Positions 14,601-21,983 of a stretch of DNA of 64,000 nt are shown here, piece after piece. The notes beneath the pieces are model-generated. The model saw only the letters and a list, made by a program, of their open reading frames with translations. It was not told the DNA's origin and searched no databases. This stretch comes from Microbacterium sp. YJN-G (lineage in GTDB: Bacteria > Actinomycetota > Actinomycetes > Actinomycetales > Microbacteriaceae): assembly GCF_015040615.1 (NCBI RefSeq), contig NZ_CP060402.1, positions 1,612,001-1,676,000 of the forward strand, given 5' to 3'. Each line of letters opens with the position of its first letter. Position 1 is the stretch's first letter. A program made the position numbers and the translations under genes.

Positions 14601-14933
14601 CGCGGCGCGCTGTGCGCTGCGGCGCTGAACGGCCTCGGCCTGCTCGGCCGCATCGCTGTGCGGGGCGATGAGCAGGGCGGCGACGACGTGCTTGCAGGCG
14701 CGCTGCATCGGGCAGCTGCATCCCGTGCCGGCGATCTCACGGCCGCGGAAGCGGATGCGGCAGCGGTACGGCGCCTGATCGCTGCCGAACACATCGGCCC
14801 TCAGCGTCTCGCTCTCGGCATCCCACGTCGTGCGCAGCACGCGTCCGCGTCGGGCGTAGTCCAGGCCGCGCTGGTAGCCGCCCTCCCCCGCCAGCGTACG
14901 CAGCTGCTGCACGCTGGGGCGGGGGATGCTCAT
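11664..14933 (-). CDS. SWIM zinc-finger SNF2-family DEAD/DEAH helicase
   Basis: Large SWI2/SNF2 ATPase of the bacterial RapA/HepA-related group, expected to translocate on double-stranded DNA; its exact target is unknown. 1089 residues from ATG 14933, which has AGGATGG upstream. A SWIM zinc finger is near residues 75-90 (CSCPMQRACKHV). A long middle region is followed by the ATPase core: Walker A ADDMGLGKTLQ at about 640, DEAQ box at about 743, and the helicase C domain at about 930-1080 (VFSQFTSFLDLAAERL, RTHRIGQT). Monocistronic on the minus strand; together with namH it separates nusB from pyrR. Confidence 0.92.
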   Translation of the reverse strand: MSIPRPSVQQLRTLAGEGGYQRGLDYARRGRVLRTTWDAESETLRADVFGSDQAPYRCRIRFRGREIAGTGCSCPMQRACKHVVAALLIAPHSDAAEQAEAVQRRSAQRAAWRRLVPDAPQVRPAASLALGIELRVRPSRAEDRWGAAPARTVTPRQLAAAHGEVQLAVRPLIRSDSTGKWIQGDASWDAVRRPGPRFAAEQVRWFTDFLAIARDSLLSGTATEWIPLDRVESPLLWGQLRALAGAGIPIVAAQKHTRVRLAEEAAAGLRIEPADDGGLLIGADVSIDGVAVPAASVRPIGSTGIYRWELVGTEIDVVLAPVTLPAPVRAALMAAEVIDVPADDRDDFLAEAYPVIARQATVVAASGLRLPAPVRPEPVLRVTFGASDRLEHRFEWEYAGHGSVPLADGAPVPAGHPFRDPDAERAECRELERLWASATDVPFEPRGVRVGVATAEWAVTVLPVFEDSDVRVVITGRRKKYRELSGTPEISVSTVESTSPDWFDLGIIVTIDGTAIPFTPLFTALSMRRTKMVLVDGSYFSLAHPALQALRDLLDEAADLAEWETGPRISRHQTALWADFEDLADQSEPAVSWRALAEGLRDVEQVPASAAPTGLHATLRPYQKLGFDWLAFLWQHGLGGILADDMGLGKTLQLLSLIAHARETGETRPFLVVAPTSVLGTWRGEAARFTPGLRVRVIEGTAARRDGRIADAVADADVIVTSYTLLRLDEDEYADVEWAGVILDEAQFAKNPATRAHRAIAALKARVKIAVTGTPLENSLTDLWALFSLTAPGLFPSARRFREEYVQPIEQGKVPENEEGGDYRRRRLERLRRRIRPLMLRRTKELVAAELPEKQVQEVLVELSPAHRARYDAVLQRERQKLLGLLTDLDRNRFTVFRSLTMLRLLALSPGLIDAADSAIASSKLDVLLEHVRELQAEGHRALVFSQFTSFLDLAAERLTADGIAHVHLDGSTRDREQVIASFRQGDQPVFLISLKAGGFGLTLTEADYVFLLDPWWNPAAEAQAIDRTHRIGQTSRVFVYRLIAAGTIEEKVLALQQRKARLFTAVMDDEALFSQALTADDIRGLLET

Positions 14934-15000
14934 TCGTCCATCCTGTCGCGGGCGTCCGACATCCCCTGCCGGCACGAGGCCGGTCAGGGGCGGATGCCGC

Positions 15001-15411
15001 TCACTTCGCGCGGTCGATGCGGGCGAGGACGCCGTGCACGAAGGCACCGGAGTCCTCGGTCGAGAGCTCCTTGGCGAGCTCGACGGCCTCGTCGATGGCG
15101 ACTGCGGTCGGGACCTCGTCGTTGAACAGGATCTCCCACGTGCCGATGCGCAGCAGGGCGCGGTCGACGGCGGGCATCCGCTCGATCTTCCAGTCGCGAC
15201 TGTGGGTCGTGATCTGCTCGTCGATCTCGGAGTTGTGGTCGATGATGCCGTCGACGATGTCGCGGGCGTACAGCCACGAGGCCTGGCGGGAGGGCTCGCT
15301 CGCGGCGCGCGCGGCGGCCGCCGCCAGTGCGACGGAGACCTCCTCTCCGCGCACATCGGCGGAGAAGAGGATGTCGAGGGCGCGCTTGCGCGCCTTGGTG
15401 CGGGCGCTCAA
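15001..15411 (-). CDS. nusB: transcription antitermination protein NusB
   Basis: RNA-binding partner of NusE (S10) in rRNA antitermination. 136 residues, all helical, with the typical opening MSARTKARKRALDILF and the late AVDRALLRIGTWEILF and VHGVLARI motifs. TTG start 3 nt after the efp stop, so co-transcribed with efp. Its Shine-Dalgarno is weak; coupling to efp termination is likely. Confidence 0.94.
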   Translation of the reverse strand: MSARTKARKRALDILFSADVRGEEVSVALAAAAARAASEPSRQASWLYARDIVDGIIDHNSEIDEQITTHSRDWKIERMPAVDRALLRIGTWEILFNDEVPTAVAIDEAVELAKELSTEDSGAFVHGVLARIDRAK

Positions 15412-15414
15412 CGG

Positions 15415-15978
15415 TCAGTCGTTGACGCGGCCGAGGTAGTCGCCCGTCCGGGTGTCGACCTTGACCTTCGTGCCCTGCTCGAGGAACAGCGGCACCTGGA
15501 TCTCGTAGCCGGTCTCGAGGGTGGCGGGCTTGGTGCCGGCCGAGGAGCGGTCGCCCTGCAGGCCGGGCTCGGTGTAGGTGACCTCGAGCACGACCGAGGC
15601 GGGCAGCTCGATGTAGAGCGGGGTGCCGTTGTTCAGCGCGATCTGAACCTGCTGGTTCTCGAGCATGTAGTTCTTGGCGTCGCCCACGACGGTGTCCGAC
15701 ACGGTGAGCTGGTCGTAGTCCTCGACATCCATGAACACGTAGCTGTCACCATCGGTGTACAGGTAGGTGAAGTCGCGGCGGTCGACGTTCTCGATCTCGA
15801 TCTTGGTTCCCGCGTTGTAGGTCTTGTCGACCGACTTGCCCGTCACGACGTTCTTGAGCTTGGTGCGCACGAACGCGCCACCCTTGCCCGGCTTGACGTG
15901 CTGGAACTCCACGACGCTCCAGAGCTGTCCGTCGATCTTGATGACGACGCCGTTCTTGATGTCTGCGGTGGATGCCAT
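15415..15978 (-). CDS. efp: elongation factor P
   Basis: Relieves ribosome stalling at consecutive prolines. 187 residues, three OB-like domains; the conserved tip loop KPGKGGAFV is at about 32-40, and the C-terminal signature ends YLGRVND. The ATG at 15978 gives the family length; the frame continues upstream but that DNA contains the promoter box. The ribosome binding site is weak. Co-directional with nusB. Confidence 0.97.
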   Translation of the reverse strand: MASTADIKNGVVIKIDGQLWSVVEFQHVKPGKGGAFVRTKLKNVVTGKSVDKTYNAGTKIEIENVDRRDFTYLYTDGDSYVFMDVEDYDQLTVSDTVVGDAKNYMLENQQVQIALNNGTPLYIELPASVVLEVTYTEPGLQGDRSSAGTKPATLETGYEIQVPLFLEQGTKVKVDTRTGDYLGRVND

Positions 15979-16052
15979 GCTGGTGCGGGTCCGTTCGTTT
16001 CGAAGGTTCGAGGCCGGGGCGCGGATGCGCGCGGAGAAGTGGCCGAGCATCG

Positions 16053-16058
16053 ATTCTA
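16053..16058 (-). promoter_or_regulatory. -10 box for efp-nusB
   Basis: TAGAAT on the minus strand, 75 nt before the efp start codon. No good -35 at 17 bp; TTGAAA lies 22 bp away. Confidence 0.45.
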
Positions 16059-16097
16059 TCGGATGCCCCGGTTCGGCCGATTTCAAGGGTTCGACTG

Positions 16098-16126
16098 TTG
16101 CGGCGTTCGAAGCTTTGTTCTACACT
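16098..16126 (+). promoter_or_regulatory. promoter of the DUF222 remnant, probably leaderless
   Basis: TTGCGG, 17-bp spacer, TACACT, then only 6 nt to the ATG at 16133. Transcription starting about 7 nt after the -10 would begin at the start codon, so the mRNA would be leaderless. The same TTCTACACT plus start-codon arrangement recurs at 48978. Confidence 0.6.
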
Positions 16127-16132
16127 GGACCT

Positions 16133-16860
16133 ATGATCGTCGACGAGGAGACCGGTTCTGTCCTGCAGCCAGACGGCTTCCCGCAGACCGCTCGCCGCGA
16201 TCTTCCCCTGCTGTGGCAGCGAGCCGAGGACGGCTTCGCGTCCGTGTACAGCGTGGGTGTCGTCGTCAGTGCGGCAGGGCCGCTCGCCTCCCCGGTGGAT
16301 GCGCCGCAGGAGATCCGGGATGCCGAGGCCAGGGCGCTCGCGCAGCTGGACGAGGCCGCCCACGACTGGGTCCTCACCTGCTCGAGCGCTGTGCTGCGGC
16401 AGAAGGCGAAGAAGCTCGTCGACCGCATCACCGGCGACTCCGCGGCGCGCCGCCACACGCGTGCGATGGCAGATCGGAAGGTCGTCTGCTCCCCCGCGGG
16501 CGACGGGATGTCCTGGCTCGGCACGCTGATGCCCACGCACGAGGCGGTCGCGGCCATGCGCCGCCTGAGCGCGACGGCCAAGCACACCCCGTTTCGACTC
16601 TCTCGGCTCCGCCGATTTCGCTCAACGACCGGTTGCGCTCGCGCGCGGCGCGAGCGCTAAGAGGAGAAGAGCGCACCCGCGACCAGATCCGTGCGGATCT
16701 GTTCAGCGCCTGGCTGCGCGGAGTGGGAACCGAGACCGCAGTGCAGACCAAGGTGTTCGTCACCGTCCCTGTGCACCTGCTTGCAGGCGAACCGGTACCC
16801 GTCGAACAGGCCTCGATCGTCGGCGGTGACACAATCGACCCGTCTTCAAGCAGTGGCTGA
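16133..16860 (+). pseudogene. DUF222/HNH-type protein remnant, frameshifted and 3'-truncated
   Basis: The first 150 codons read as the N-terminal part of a DUF222 (HNH endonuclease associated) protein: WVLTCSSAVLRQKAKKLVDR, DGMSWLGTLMPTHEAVAAM. After codon about 152 the frame fills with REP-like DNA (GTTTCGACTCTCTCGGCTCC, from about 16590) and stops at 16660. The family sequence resumes in another frame as EERTRDQIRADLFSAWLRG and TVPVHLLAGEPVPVEQA, then ends at 16860 without any HNH domain. So a short palindromic insertion broke the frame and the 3' end was lost. The promoter still looks intact. Confidence 0.75.
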
Positions 16861-17340
16861 GCGGGCGGCCGAAGCAGTGTGCGGGTCGGAGTCCGGTACC
16901 CAGGACGGGTCGAACGCCACGTACGGCAGCGCCTCTCCCCCGTGCGTCCAGTGCGAAGACCAGGATCCGGCATCCGCCCCGGCCCACACCACCGACGACG
17001 GTGCGACGGCGATGACCCCATCCACGGCGTATCTGCTGGCCGTGACCAGCACAGCCTCCGCGCCGAATGACGTGCCGAACAGCACGATCCGATCCGCCTC
17101 GCGACGCAGCACCTCGATCTGCTCGGCGAAGAGCTCGATCGGAACCTCGTGCGGGGATGGGCGCTGACCCGCACCGCCGAACCAGCGCATGGCGCGCACG
17201 CGTGCACCGGTCGTCGCCAGCAGTTCGGCACGCGCACTCTCAATCCGTCCGCTGGATCCGGCCAGCAGCAGTACTGCGGTGCCGTTCGACTCCGACGGTA
17301 CGACGTCGAAGTGATCCGCCGATTCCGGCGTCGACGTCAT
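16846..17340 (-). pseudogene. BAAT-type acyl thioester/alpha-beta hydrolase, C-terminally truncated
   Basis: 164 residues matching the N-terminal part of the BAAT C-terminal-like alpha/beta hydrolases: AVLLLAGSSGR, nucleophile elbow VLFGTSFGAEA (Ser near residue 92), AVAPSSVVWAG. Such proteins normally reach 280-300 residues; the part with the acid and His of the triad is absent, replaced by the short tail PHTASAARSATA. The stop overlaps the end of the DUF222 remnant by 15 bp, so both genes appear cut by one deletion. The ATG overlaps the aroQ stop (ATGA), so it is still translated with aroQ unless silenced. Confidence 0.7.
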
Positions 17341-17792
17341 CCGTCGAGCAGCGCGACCAGCTCCCGCACGGCATCGGCGTAGCCGTCGATGCCCTTGCCG
17401 ACCACGCGCACCGCGGCGACGTCGTCGAGGTACGAGAAATGGCGGAACTTCTCGCGCGCGTAGACGTCCGAGATGTGCACCTCGGCGAACGGCATCCCGA
17501 CACCGGTGAGCGCGTCGCGCAGCGCCACGGAGGTGTGCGTGAGCCCACCCGGGTTGATGATGATCCCGGCGCAGTCCTCTCGGGCGGCGTGCACCGCGTC
17601 GATGAGGACGCCCTCGTGGTTGCTCTGCAGCGCCCGCACCTCGTACCCGAGGGCCGCAGCCACCTCGGCGGTCAGCTTCTCGACGTCCGCGAGCGTCGCG
17701 GGGCCGTACACCGCCGGCTCCCGCGTACCGAGCAGGTTGAGGTTGGGGCCGTTCACGAGCAGGAGGCGACGAGGTTCAGACACGATTCGCAC
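17337..17792 (-). CDS. aroQ: type II 3-dehydroquinate dehydratase
   Basis: Dehydrates 3-dehydroquinate to 3-dehydroshikimate, third shikimate step. 151 residues with the class II signatures LLLVNGPNLNLLGTREP, the lid Tyr in AVYGP, IINPGGLTHTS and VHISDVYAREKFR. ATG 17792 is used; GTG 17780-region codons would give a slightly shorter protein. Last functional aro gene of the cluster, separated from aroB by a lipoprotein gene. Confidence 0.95.
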   Translation of the reverse strand: MRIVSEPRRLLLVNGPNLNLLGTREPAVYGPATLADVEKLTAEVAAALGYEVRALQSNHEGVLIDAVHAAREDCAGIIINPGGLTHTSVALRDALTGVGMPFAEVHISDVYAREKFRHFSYLDDVAAVRVVGKGIDGYADAVRELVALLDG

Positions 17793-17835
17793 ATTACCAG
17801 CGCCGCTCTCGCATGCTCAGCGAGAAGACGCCCGC

Positions 17836-18306
17836 TCAGCGCGAAGACGCCACCTCGGTGAACACGACGACCCCCGCGGCATCCGCCCCGCAGTACCCGC
17901 CGAACGACGCGAAGTACGAGTCGGGGTTCGAGCCACCCGGCAGATCCTCCAGCGCGACCACCGCGCCAGCCCCGCGCAGCGGCGATCCGTCGCCCACCCG
18001 CTCGCCACCGTCGAGCATCACCTGGCCGCCGTTCTCACCGTCGAGACTAGCGGATTCCGGCCAGACGATCCACGCGCCATCCGCCTGCTCCCCCGACCAG
18101 GTGAAGCAGCCGTTGTCCTGCACGCGCAGCTGCCCGTTCATCGGCTCAGGCGCCACTCCGGCGGATGCGAACACCTCGGCGCTGTCCTCGGCCGACAGCT
18201 CACCGAGACCGAACCCGCCCTCCGACGAGTCGAGCGACCCGGCGCACGCGGTCATCGCGAGCAGGGCGATCATCAGACCGCCCGCCGACCAGCCTCGTGC
18301 GCGCAT
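17836..18306 (-). CDS. putative lipoprotein, unknown function
   Basis: 156 residues. N-terminal signal with hydrophobic core GLMIALLAMTAC and a lipobox-like M-T-A-C at about 18-21, so probably membrane anchored on the outer face. The mature part has two Cys (NGCFTW and GGYCGADA) that could form a disulphide. No family recognised. It lies between aroB and aroQ on the same strand, with 24 nt and 43 nt gaps. Confidence 0.75.
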   Translation of the reverse strand: MRARGWSAGGLMIALLAMTACAGSLDSSEGGFGLGELSAEDSAEVFASAGVAPEPMNGQLRVQDNGCFTWSGEQADGAWIVWPESASLDGENGGQVMLDGGERVGDGSPLRGAGAVVALEDLPGGSNPDSYFASFGGYCGADAAGVVVFTEVASSR

Positions 18307-18330
18307 GACCGGACCATATCAGTCCGGATC

Positions 18331-19410
18331 TCAGCCGGCCACCTCCTGATACGCCGCGAACAGCAGCGACTCATCGGGCGCCTGCAGCACCGTGGGCTTG
18401 GCGATGTCGTCGAGCACGATGAAGCGCAGCATCCCGCCGCGGGTCTTCTTGTCGCGCTGCATCGTCGCCAGCAGCGTGTTCCACGCCCCGGCGCGGTACG
18501 TGGTCGGCAGGCCGAGGCTCTCCAGCACCGTGCGGTGCCGCTCGGCCGCCTCGTCCGAGAGGCGTCCCGCCAGCCGTGACAGTTCGGCCGCGTACATCAT
18601 CCCGATAGAGATCGCCGCCCCGTGCCGCCACTGGTAGCGCTCGGCATGCTCGATCGCGTGACCCAGCGTGTGACCGTAGTTGAGGATCTCGCGCTGGCCC
18701 GCCTCGCGGAAGTCGTCGGAGACGACCCGCGCCTTCATGTCGATCGCGAGCTCCACCGTGCGGCGGAACTCGTCGGTGGACGTGTCGACGGCGCGCTGCG
18801 GGTCGGCCTCGATGATGTCGAGGATCTCGGGCGCCCAGATGAAACCGGCCTTCACGACCTCGGCGTAGCCGGCGGTCGCCTCGTTGGCGCTCAGGCTGCC
18901 CAGCTCGTCCAGGTCGCCGATCACGGCGCGCGGTGCCCAGAAGGCGCCGACGAGGTTCTTGCCCTCGGCGGTGTTCACGCCGGTCTTCCCGCCGACGGCG
19001 GCATCGACCAGCCCCAGCACGGTGGTGGGCACCTGGACGACCTGCACGCCCCGCAGCCACGTGGCCGCGACGAAGCCTGCGACGTCGGTGACCGAACCGC
19101 CGCCGTAGCCGATCACGGCATCCGTGCGGGTGAAGTCCGCCTGCCCCATGACCTGCCAGCAGAACGCCGCGACCTCGATGCGCTTGCCCGCCTCGGCATC
19201 CGGGATCTCCGCCAGCAGCACCTCGAGACCGTCGCCGGCCATCAGGCGATCGCGCAGCTCGGCCGCGCGGATCGCCATCGTCGGCGGGTGGACGACGAGC
19301 ACCTTGCGCACCGCCGGGTCGAGCGCCGCCACGACCTGGTCGAGGATGTCGCGCCCGATAGTGATGTCGTATGCGGCCTGTCCGGTGACGCTGATGGTCG
19401 TGGTGCTCAT
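18331..19410 (-). CDS. aroB: 3-dehydroquinate synthase
   Basis: Converts DAHP to 3-dehydroquinate using NAD and a divalent metal; second shikimate step. 359 residues from ATG 19410, whose A-T-G-A overlaps the aroK stop; reading six codons further upstream only adds MEEGTA. Conserved blocks: GYGGGSVTDVAGFVAATWLR, PTTVLGLVDAAVGGKTGVN, NYGHTLGHAIEH (metal His residues). Confidence 0.97.
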   Translation of the reverse strand: MSTTTISVTGQAAYDITIGRDILDQVVAALDPAVRKVLVVHPPTMAIRAAELRDRLMAGDGLEVLLAEIPDAEAGKRIEVAAFCWQVMGQADFTRTDAVIGYGGGSVTDVAGFVAATWLRGVQVVQVPTTVLGLVDAAVGGKTGVNTAEGKNLVGAFWAPRAVIGDLDELGSLSANEATAGYAEVVKAGFIWAPEILDIIEADPQRAVDTSTDEFRRTVELAIDMKARVVSDDFREAGQREILNYGHTLGHAIEHAERYQWRHGAAISIGMMYAAELSRLAGRLSDEAAERHRTVLESLGLPTTYRAGAWNTLLATMQRDKKTRGGMLRFIVLDDIAKPTVLQAPDESLLFAAYQEVAG

Positions 19411-19940
19411 TGCTGTTCCTTCCTCCATGCGGCGATCTCCTCCGCCAGTGTCCGCATCGGCCGGCGCGACGTGTCGATCGTCAGATCGGCGACCTCTTCG
19501 TACCAGCCGCGGCGCTCGGCGAACAGCGTGCGCCAGCGGTCGATGGGATCGCCCTGACCCTCCAGCAGCGGCCGGCCGGCGCCGCTGATGCGGCGTGCCA
19601 CGGCGGCTTCGCCGACCGTCAGGAAGACGACCGGATGCTGCGCGAGCAGCGCCCGCGTGCCGGCATCCGTCACCGCACCGCCGCCGAGCGAGACGACCCC
19701 GCCCTCGGCGACGGCCGTGGCGACCGCTTCTCGCTCCAGCTCACGGAATCGGGTCTCGCCGTGCTCGGCGAAGATCTGCGGGATCGGGCCATGGGCCGCG
19801 ACGATCCGCTTGTCGGTGTCGATGAACGGCACCTCGAGCAGCCGCGCCACCTTCCGCCCGACACTGGTCTTGCCGGCGGCCATCGGGCCGACGAGGACGA
19901 CGGTCAGCGGCCTGTCGGCCCGCTCAGGAGAGCTCATCAT
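19407..19940 (-). CDS. aroK: shikimate kinase
   Basis: Phosphorylates shikimate at O3. 177 residues. P-loop [16 protein letters not shown] at about 15-30, substrate-binding Asp in [15 protein letters not shown], and the lid RPLLEG. Start ATG 19940 (or the next codon, ATG 19937) lies inside the end of aroC, a 17-nt overlap, with GGAGG about 14 nt before it. Confidence 0.95.
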   Translation of the reverse strand: MMSSPERADRPLTVVLVGPMAAGKTSVGRKVARLLEVPFIDTDKRIVAAHGPIPQIFAEHGETRFRELEREAVATAVAEGGVVSLGGGAVTDAGTRALLAQHPVVFLTVGEAAVARRISGAGRPLLEGQGDPIDRWRTLFAERRGWYEEVADLTIDTSRRPMRTLAEEIAAWRKEQQ

Positions 19941-21153
19941 GGGCGAGCAGTGCCGCCTCCGAGGCGGGAGCCGTGCGCAGCGCCGCGGGGATCGCCGCCA
20001 GGTAGCCCTCGAGGTTGCGGCGGGTCTCGCGGATGCTGTCGCCGCCGAACTTCTCCAGCAGCGAGTTCGCCAGTTCGATGGCGACCATCGCCTCGGCGAC
20101 CACGCCCGCGGCGGGCACGGCGCACACGTCGGAGCGCTGGTGGTGCGCGGTGGCTGCCTCGCCGGAGGAGACGTCGATCGTGCGCAGCGCACGCGGGACG
20201 GTCGCGATCGGCTTCATGCCTGCGCGGACGCGCAGCACGGTACCGGTGGTCATCCCGCCCTCGGTGCCGCCGGCGCGGTCGGACGAGCGGGTGATGCCGT
20301 CCCCGGCCGCGAAGAGCTCGTCGTGCGCGGCCGAGCCTCGGCGACGGGTGGTCTCGAAGCCGTCGCCGACCTCGACGCCCTTGATGGCCTGGATGCTCAT
20401 GAGCGCCTGCGCAAGACGCCCGTCCAGACGCCGGTCCCAGTGCACGTGCGAGCCGACTCCGGGCGGCAGGCCGTAGGCGAGCACCTCGACGATGCCGCCG
20501 AGCGTGTCGCCGTCCTTGCGCGCGGAGTCGACCTCGTCGACCATCAGCGCGGAGGTGGCGGCATCGAAGCAGCGCAGCGGATCGGCATCCAGCGCGTCGA
20601 CATCGTCGGGGGTCGGCAGCGGCGAGCCGTCCGGCACCCGCACAGGTCCGATGGAAAGCGTGTGGCTGACGAGGCGAATGCCGAGCTCGGAGAGGAAAGC
20701 GCGGGCGACGGCGCCCAGGGCCACACGTGCTGCCGTCTCACGAGCGCTGGCGCGCTCGAGGATCGGGCGGGCCTCGTCGAAGTCGTACTTCTGCATGCCG
20801 ACCAGGTCGGCGTGTCCGGGGCGGGGGCGGGTGAGCGCCGCGCCGCGACCGCGCGACTTGTCGGTCAGCTCGGCAGGCGCGGGGTTCATGACCTCGGTCC
20901 ACTTCGGCCACTCGGTGTTGCCGATGCGCAGGGCGATCGGGCTGCCCATGCTGAGTCCGTGGCGCACGCCGCCCGAGATGGTGAGCTCGTCCTGCTCGAA
21001 CTTCATCCGGGAGCCGCGCCCATAGCCGAGCTTGCGTCGCTGCAGATCCGCCTGGATGGCCTCGGCGGTGACGGTGACACCGGAGGGAAGGCCCTCCATG
21101 ACGGCGATGAGTTCGGGGCCGTGCGATTCGCCGGCCGTGAGCACGCGGAGCAT
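19924..21153 (-). CDS. aroC: chorismate synthase
   Basis: Makes chorismate from EPSP, needing reduced FMN. 409 residues. The N-terminal signature [33 protein letters not shown] and [18 protein letters not shown] (FMN/phosphate site) are clear. ATG 21153, 4 nt after the aroE stop region. The EPSP synthase gene aroA is not in the window. Confidence 0.97.
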   Translation of the reverse strand: MLRVLTAGESHGPELIAVMEGLPSGVTVTAEAIQADLQRRKLGYGRGSRMKFEQDELTISGGVRHGLSMGSPIALRIGNTEWPKWTEVMNPAPAELTDKSRGRGAALTRPRPGHADLVGMQKYDFDEARPILERASARETAARVALGAVARAFLSELGIRLVSHTLSIGPVRVPDGSPLPTPDDVDALDADPLRCFDAATSALMVDEVDSARKDGDTLGGIVEVLAYGLPPGVGSHVHWDRRLDGRLAQALMSIQAIKGVEVGDGFETTRRRGSAAHDELFAAGDGITRSSDRAGGTEGGMTTGTVLRVRAGMKPIATVPRALRTIDVSSGEAATAHHQRSDVCAVPAAGVVAEAMVAIELANSLLEKFGGDSIRETRRNLEGYLAAIPAALRTAPASEAALLAHDELS

Positions 21154-21157
21154 TGCT

Positions 21158-21982
21158 CTAGTCTCCCATGGCCGCCGACCGCATGACGGACACGATGACG
21201 TCCTCGCGCGGAAGTGCCTGATCCTGCGAGCCGGTGAGGAAGATGCGCACCTGCCGCACGGCCTGGTGCAGCAGCATCTCGAACCCCGAGATCACGGGGT
21301 GCCCCGGCCACCCGGCAGCCAGCGCCGACGGCCACGGCGCGTACGCCGCCTCGAACAGGATGCCGCCGGATGCCGCCAGCGGCACCGCGAGCGCCGGATC
21401 GAGCACAGTGCCGGTCGGCAGCGTCGCGATGGTCGCGTCGACACCCGACGTGGGCTCGTCGAAGGCGGTCACCGTGAGCTCGGCACCCAGCTCACCGGCG
21501 ATGCGCCGCAGGCGCTCCGCCGCCTCGGGGCGCCGGGCGCGCACCTCGACGCGCCGGGCGCCGAGATCGTGCGCGGCGACGAGAGCGGATGCCGCGGTCG
21601 CGCCGGCGCCCAGGATGCGGACCGACTCGAGGCGGCTGACGCCGACATCGGTGAACGCGTCGACGATGCCGCCGACGTCGGTGTTGAAGCCGCGCCTCCG
21701 ATCTCCCAGCAGCAGCGTGTTGACCGCGCCGGTGAGCCGGGCGTGCGCATCGAGCTCGTCGGCGGCCGCGTGGGCGACCTCCTTCAGCGGCATCGTCAGC
21801 GACAGCCCACGCCAGCTCTCATCGAGCGTCCCGAGCGCCGTGGCGAACTCCCCCGCGTCGACCCTGCGGCGGTCGTACTGCCAGTCGAGCCCCAGCTCCC
21901 GGTACGCGGCCCGGTGCAGTGCAGGCGAGCGGCTGTGCCCGATCGGATCGCCCCAGACGGCCAGGTTCGTGCGGCCGGCCAC
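21158..21982 (-). CDS. aroE: shikimate dehydrogenase
   Basis: NADPH-dependent reduction of 3-dehydroshikimate. 274 residues from GTG 21982, 1 nt after the mltG stop; the open frame extends upstream but only as shadow of mltG. Shikimate-binding motifs [17 protein letters not shown] and FNTDVGG, and the dinucleotide loop [12 protein letters not shown] are present. The Shine-Dalgarno is poor, so translation probably relies on mltG. Confidence 0.93.
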   Translation of the reverse strand: MAGRTNLAVWGDPIGHSRSPALHRAAYRELGLDWQYDRRRVDAGEFATALGTLDESWRGLSLTMPLKEVAHAAADELDAHARLTGAVNTLLLGDRRRGFNTDVGGIVDAFTDVGVSRLESVRILGAGATAASALVAAHDLGARRVEVRARRPEAAERLRRIAGELGAELTVTAFDEPTSGVDATIATLPTGTVLDPALAVPLAASGGILFEAAYAPWPSALAAGWPGHPVISGFEMLLHQAVRQVRIFLTGSQDQALPREDVIVSVMRSAAMGD

Positions 21983-21983
21983 C

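Noticed and set aside
15979..16086. Longer N-terminus for EF-P
   Set aside because: The extension contains the -10 box TAGAAT and has no EF-P similarity; ATG 15978 gives the family length.
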